DNA from: Sulfurospirillum sp001602955
Lineage (GTDB): Bacteria > Campylobacterota > Campylobacteria > Campylobacterales > Sulfurospirillaceae
Assembly (NCBI GenBank): GCA_001602955.1
Contig: LVAC01000020.1
Location: forward strand, 1-26,678
Length of the DNA stretch: 26,678 nt
Direction: 5' to 3'
A program made the translations under genes and the position numbers. The notes beneath the pieces were generated by a model, which saw only the letters and a list, made by a program, of their open reading frames with translations, made no database searches and was not told the origin of the DNA. Position 1 is the first letter of the stretch. Each line of letters starts with the position of its first letter. Shown here piece by piece: positions 23,533-26,678 of this stretch.

Positions 23533-25179
23533 TTATTTTTTGGGCAGTTGAATGGAGAAAGTAGCTCCGTTTTCACGGTTATACGCGTTAATCAGACCAT
23601 GAAACTGGTTTTCGATAATCAGCTTTGACATGTAAAGACCAATCCCCGTAGAAGGTTTAATCTTGTTGCTGTGGAAAGGTTTAAAGATGTCGCCGATATG
23701 GGCTTCTTGTATGCCTCCCGCATTATCCGAGATACTGATAAAAACGTCTTTCTCGTCACATGTAAGCGTAATGTCGATATGCGGATGTTCGATAGGAAGG
23801 TTTTTAAAGATGTCGATACTGTTTTGGATAATAGACAAAATGACTTGTGCTAAGCTATTAGAATTGCCGTAAACAAAACTACGTTCATCTAGAAGATTCT
23901 TCGTAACGTGAATCGCATTTTGCCGAATCGAAGAGTCTAGAAGATTAAGTGTCTGCACAACGGAAATATTCGGGGAAAAAAGCGTACTGTCGGTGTGTTT
24001 ATAAAAATTTTCAAAGTTGGTAATCGTCTCGGACATAAATTGGATAATCTCTTCGTTCTTTGCCGTCTCCTCGATGAGATCGGGGTCTTTGAGTTTGTTG
24101 CGAATGTACATACAATTAAAACTAAGCTGCGCTAAAGGCTGTCTCCATTGATGGGCGATAATGGCGATCATCTCTCCAAGAGCTGCGAATTTAGACTGTT
24201 GCATCATAATTTTATCTTTGAGCGTCTCTTTGGAAATATCTTGAATACTGATGATAATTAAAACGGCACTGTGTTGCCCGCTGGTTGCGATGGAAAGGCG
24301 AATGGGAATTAAATCGCCGTTTTTATTGACGCCCTCGATGGTTTTAACCTCTTCTTTATTTTCGATGGCGAGAATGTCGCGAAGCGTTACTTTTCGTGTA
24401 TCTTTCGTTAACATGTGCATATAGCGCATCGGAATCGCTTTATCGAAAAAGAGTTGATCAAGCATCTCTTCTTTGGTGTATCCGAAGATTTTTTCTGCCA
24501 TTTGGTTAAATGTTTTAACCCTGAGTTGGTAATTGAGCGTAATAATCGCGTTACTATTGGACTCAATGACGCTATTGGCGTAATCTTGCTGCCTGAAAAT
24601 TTCCTGCGTAAACTCGATGATCTTTTTATTGGCGGGTCTAAAAATGAAAAGTGCTTCAAAAAGAAGCGTAATAAGCGTGAAAATAAAAATATAAAACTCT
24701 ACGTTTTTGAGCTTAATCGTCGTCTCTTCGGTCGTTTTCACGTAAACGGCGGTCGCCAAATCTAAAGCTTCTAAGAGTTTTTGCGCATTTTGCAAGATAT
24801 ACGTAAGACTTCGCCCGTCTCTGTTTTCTTCAAACCGTTTGGCATGAAACAGATACGCCTGAACGTTTTTATCCAATTTATACGGCTCGTCGAAATAGAT
24901 TTTTTTCAATTCGTCCGTCATCGGAAACGAAATGAGCAGTTGATGCGCCTCTTCCATCGCGGCGATATTGGTGCGAAGATTTTCCGTTTTATAGTAAATG
25001 GCGAATAAAGCGATTTGTTGCGAAAGCATTCCTTGTTTACTGCTGAGATTAATAATCTTTCCGTCGTTGGATTGGTTGCTGATAAGATGGTTCATATTGT
25101 AATAGGCAAGAACGGATAAACAGGCGATAATCAAAAGAGCTACGATGTATCTTCGCGTAAAACTAATCGTTTGAGTCAT
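23533..25179 (-). CDS. Membrane sensor histidine kinase with PilJ-type and PAS domains
   Basis: A 548-aa kinase. TM1 lies at about 11-27. The periplasmic domain (28-160) begins with DGKIINLSSKQGMLSQQIAL, the PilJ/NarX-type P-box-like helix. TM2 spans about 161-180 and a PAS domain about 200-312. The H-box has phospho-accepting His343 in IAHQWRQPLAQ, typical of Campylobacterota kinases. The catalytic domain has an N-box (Asn453), DNAGG (485-489) and GIGLYM (512-517). The start chosen is ATG at 25179 with GAAGG eight bases upstream; an in-frame TTG at 25224 lacks a ribosome site. Gap to nosZ is 183 bp, same strand. It most likely signals to the divergent response regulator. Its ligand is unknown, but nitrate, nitrite or N2O-linked cues fit the context. 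Confidence 0.92.
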   Translation of the reverse strand: MTQTISFTRRYIVALLIIACLSVLAYYNMNHLISNQSNDGKIINLSSKQGMLSQQIALFAIYYKTENLRTNIAAMEEAHQLLISFPMTDELKKIYFDEPYKLDKNVQAYLFHAKRFEENRDGRSLTYILQNAQKLLEALDLATAVYVKTTEETTIKLKNVEFYIFIFTLITLLFEALFIFRPANKKIIEFTQEIFRQQDYANSVIESNSNAIITLNYQLRVKTFNQMAEKIFGYTKEEMLDQLFFDKAIPMRYMHMLTKDTRKVTLRDILAIENKEEVKTIEGVNKNGDLIPIRLSIATSGQHSAVLIIISIQDISKETLKDKIMMQQSKFAALGEMIAIIAHQWRQPLAQLSFNCMYIRNKLKDPDLIEETAKNEEIIQFMSETITNFENFYKHTDSTLFSPNISVVQTLNLLDSSIRQNAIHVTKNLLDERSFVYGNSNSLAQVILSIIQNSIDIFKNLPIEHPHIDITLTCDEKDVFISISDNAGGIQEAHIGDIFKPFHSNKIKPSTGIGLYMSKLIIENQFHGLINAYNRENGATFSIQLPKK

Positions 25180-25226
25180 ACTAAAACCTTCATTTTTGAG
25201 AAAAACCGACGGGTTGTTCGTCAAAT

Positions 25227-25232
25227 ATTATA
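25227..25232 (-). promoter_or_regulatory. Candidate -10 box of the histidine kinase gene
   Basis: Perfect minus-strand TATAAT, 48 bases upstream of the chosen kinase ATG, without a clear -35. It also argues against the TTG start at 25224, which would leave almost no leader. Confidence 0.45.
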
Positions 25233-25256
25233 GCTATCTTTTTGATAAAATCGTGT

Positions 25257-25262
25257 TACAAT
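25257..25262 (+). promoter_or_regulatory. Candidate -10 box of the response regulator gene
   Basis: Plus-strand TACAAT in GTTACAATT lies 45 bases upstream of the response regulator ATG, within 25 bp of the divergent kinase -10 box. The two divergent promoters overlap, so one bound regulator could control both. Confidence 0.33.
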
Positions 25263-25306
25263 TAAATCAAAAGCATCGAATCGCTTCGCCATAAGGAACG
25301 TTACAC

Positions 25307-25996
25307 ATGTTAGATAAACAAAAATTGGTCTTAAAAAACAGCTCTATTTTATTAGCCGAAGATGAAGAAAATCTCCGCAACAGTTTTAAAAAAGTTTTAC
25401 TGCTTTACGTGAAAGAAGTCTTCACGGCATCCAACGGCGAAGAGGCATTTGAACTTTATCAAAACCATCGTCCCGACATCATCATTACCGATGTTAAGAT
25501 GCCCAAACTCAACGGGTTGGAGCTCATCAAAAAGATACGTAAAGAAAATCAAGAAACGCCGATCATCGTGACAAGTGCTTATACGGATAAAGACTTATTG
25601 TTGGAATCAATTAAACTATCGTTGGTCGATTATCTGGTTAAACCGATCAAAGAAAAAGATTTGATCGCGTTGTTGGAAATTAGCGCGGACGTTTTACTCC
25701 AAAAGGTCAAAACCGTTGTAACCATCGACGAACGTAACACTTACGATTACCAAAATAAACAGTTAGTTCAAGACGCCAAAAAAATTAGCTTGACGCATAA
25801 AGAAGTCGAATTTTTAGAAATTTTATTGCAACACAAAGGCAATCTCGTGACACGTCAAACCTTGGAAGACAAACTCTACGTTTATGAGGAAGCACCGCCT
25901 TCGGCTTTAAAAAATCTTGTCTTTAAATTACGCAAAAAAATAGGTAACGACGTCGTTCAAACCGTCGGAAACTTAGGATATACGATTAAAGATTAA
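25307..25996 (+). CDS. OmpR-family response regulator
   Basis: A 229-aa regulator. The receiver domain (about 12-125) has the acidic pair Glu18/Asp19 (LLAEDEE), phospho-acceptor Asp62 (IITDVKMPKLNG), Ser90 (VTSAY) and Lys112 (DYLVKPIKE). The C-terminal winged helix (about 145-229) has the pattern LTHKEVEFLEILLQHKGNLV, recognition helix near APPSALKNLVFKLRKKIG, and closing wing VQTVGNLGYTIKD. It is divergent from the histidine kinase gene with an 127-bp gap between starts, the expected layout for a cognate pair. A start at ATG 25307 is preceded by AAGGAACG. Targets are unknown; the nosZ and cytochrome promoters on either side are the nearest candidates. Confidence 0.94.
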   Translation: MLDKQKLVLKNSSILLAEDEENLRNSFKKVLLLYVKEVFTASNGEEAFELYQNHRPDIIITDVKMPKLNGLELIKKIRKENQETPIIVTSAYTDKDLLLESIKLSLVDYLVKPIKEKDLIALLEISADVLLQKVKTVVTIDERNTYDYQNKQLVQDAKKISLTHKEVEFLEILLQHKGNLVTRQTLEDKLYVYEEAPPSALKNLVFKLRKKIGNDVVQTVGNLGYTIKD

Positions 25997-26015
25997 GCTT
26001 TATCCTTAATGTGCT

Positions 26016-26048
26016 TAGCGACTCAAAAGAAACTCGCTATGGTATAAA
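26016..26048 (+). promoter_or_regulatory. Promoter region of the small cytochrome c gene
   Basis: An extended -10 (TATGG-TATAAA, box at 26043-26048) lies 58 bases upstream of the ATG. An inverted repeat TAGCGA (26016-26021) and TCGCTA (26034-26039) with a 12-base centre lies directly upstream of it, where a -35 element would be. The repeat could be an operator, or a 3' hairpin of the response regulator transcript. Confidence 0.42.
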
Positions 26049-26105
26049 ATGTCACTCTATGATGAAAAAAATATAAAACAAACAATCACATGGAGGAAAT
26101 TAAGG

Positions 26106-26408
26106 ATGAAAAAGTTATCGACGGTTTTTCTACTGCTCGTAGGAACATCGCTTGCACTCAATGCCGCGGATGGAGAAGCTATTTATAAAAGTAAATGCTT
26201 TTCCTGTCACGGCGATAAAGCTTCCAAAGCGGCTTTAAATAAATCTCAAATTATCGCAGGATGGGATGCCGCTAAAATCATCGCATCGCTTAACGGATAT
26301 AAAAACGGCGAAGGCGGCCCGATGAAAGGCGTTATGAAACCGATCGCAAGTGCGCTTAGCGATGACGAGTTGAAAGCGGTTGCTTCGACGATCGCCTCTT
26401 ACAAATAA
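26106..26408 (+). CDS. Small periplasmic cytochrome c (c553-like)
   Basis: A 100-aa protein with Sec signal (MKKLSTVFLLLVGTSLALNA, cut near residue 20-21). One haem motif, C31-F-S-C34-H35, and a Met-rich segment GPMKGVMKPI (Met73 or Met77 as axial ligand) identify it, with a final helix LSDDELKAVASTIASYK. It matches the small soluble cytochromes c of Campylobacterota that carry electrons from the bc1 complex to terminal reductases. The start chosen is ATG at 26106 with GGAGG and AAGG upstream; an ATG 57 bases earlier (26049) would put charged residues before the signal. The next gene encodes a Rieske protein, so it may be an electron acceptor for bc1. Confidence 0.93.
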   Translation: MKKLSTVFLLLVGTSLALNAADGEAIYKSKCFSCHGDKASKAALNKSQIIAGWDAAKIIASLNGYKNGEGGPMKGVMKPIASALSDDELKAVASTIASYK

Positions 26409-26409
26409 G

Positions 26410-26437
26410 AAGATTCGGTACGTTGCGACCGAATCTT
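26410..26437. terminator. Stem-loop after the small cytochrome c gene
   Basis: AAGATTCGGT (26410-26419) and ACCGAATCTT (26428-26437) form a perfect 10-bp stem with an 8-base loop, starting one base after the cytochrome stop codon. No U-run follows, so termination may be partial, but position and strength suit a transcript end. Confidence 0.6.
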
Positions 26438-26603
26438 ACCGCATGGTTGAAATTTTAAATCTAGCATTCGCATAGGTTTCTTTCAAAACCGATTTTACCG
26501 CCAAAAGCACCGTAGGCGCGCTGGCTACCAAAAAGTTCAGCGTTAACATAGCGTAAAAGCTTTGCTTTACATGTAGTTTATTTGATCACGAAAGGAAAAC
26601 AGG

Positions 26604-26678
26604 ATGGCTGTTGAAAAGAGCAGACGAGACTTTATCGGCATGGCATTCGGCGGTTTTGCAGCGGCAGGGGGCATTGTG
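26604..26678 (+). CDS. petA: Rieske iron-sulphur protein of cytochrome bc1, N-terminal fragment
   Basis: Only the first 25 codons are visible; the gene runs off the right edge. They read MAVEKSRRDFIGMAFGGFAA followed by a glycine-rich hydrophobic run, the twin-arginine anchor typical of Campylobacterota Rieske proteins. AGG lies just before the ATG, with AAAGGAAAACAGG upstream. The 2Fe-2S ligands lie beyond the window, so other Tat-anchored proteins cannot be fully excluded. bc1 would draw electrons from menaquinol and reduce small cytochromes such as the one encoded just upstream. Confidence 0.72.
   Translation, partial: MAVEKSRRDFIGMAFGGFAAAGGIV

Noticed and set aside
1..26678. CRISPR arrays, tRNA/rRNA genes, insertion sequences or prophage
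   Set aside because: No regularly spaced direct repeats, no tRNA-like cloverleaf or rRNA segments and no transposase or integrase frames were seen by eye.

Overview
The window looks like chromosome of a member of the Campylobacterota (Epsilonproteobacteria), with a Sulfurospirillum-like flavour. The signs are a moderately AT-rich genome, an AHQWRQPL-type H-box in the histidine kinase, a Sec-exported nitrous oxide reductase with a C-terminal haem c domain, and the NosB/NosG/NosC1/NosC2/NosH gene set without NosR. Genus-level assignment is inference; no database search was run.

Left part (about 1-9,760, all on the minus strand) is a c-di-GMP-controlled large-adhesin locus of the Lap type. In transcription order it holds an outer-membrane TolC-like channel (lapE type), the periplasmic protease LapG, the degenerate GGDEF/EAL receptor LapD, the type I secretion ABC transporter LapB, the HlyD-type adaptor LapC, a LuxR/NarL-type regulator, and the first 388 codons of a LapA-like adhesin that runs off the left edge. 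The adhesin carries an N-terminal retention module with a TAAG LapG-cleavage motif, so substrate, protease, receptor and secretion machine are all present. A near-perfect 20-bp palindrome and an eight-G tract lie between the regulator and the adhesin. A 397-bp non-coding region with several palindromes separates this locus from the next.

Central part (about 9,764-23,349, minus strand) is a complete clade II (atypical) nos cluster for N2O respiration: nosZ-nosB-nosD-nosG-nosC1-nosC2-nosH-nosF-nosL, then a 105-aa unknown protein, an FtsX/MacB-type permease, its LolD-type ATPase, a cysteine-containing polytopic membrane protein, a second NosL-like protein, nosY, and a third NosL-like protein without the copper-binding CxxC motif. 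Most genes overlap by 4 bp or are separated by a few bases, so the whole block after nosZ probably forms one transcript. NosZ reduces N2O in the periplasm. NosG/NosH and the cytochromes NosC1/NosC2 probably bring electrons from menaquinol. NosD/NosF/NosY and the NosL proteins probably serve copper-site assembly. The extra ABC transporter and cysteine membrane protein sit inside the maturation half and have no assigned job.

Right part (about 23,533-26,678) holds a membrane histidine kinase (minus strand) with a PilJ-type sensory domain and PAS domain, a divergent OmpR-family response regulator (plus), a small periplasmic cytochrome c (plus), and the first 25 codons of a Rieske iron-sulphur protein (petA, plus), the probable start of a cytochrome bc1 operon.

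The most novel-looking items are the non-canonical ABC/membrane module and triple NosL set within nos, the regulator-palindrome-polyG arrangement in front of the adhesin, and the alternative-pairing stem-loop between the two operons.
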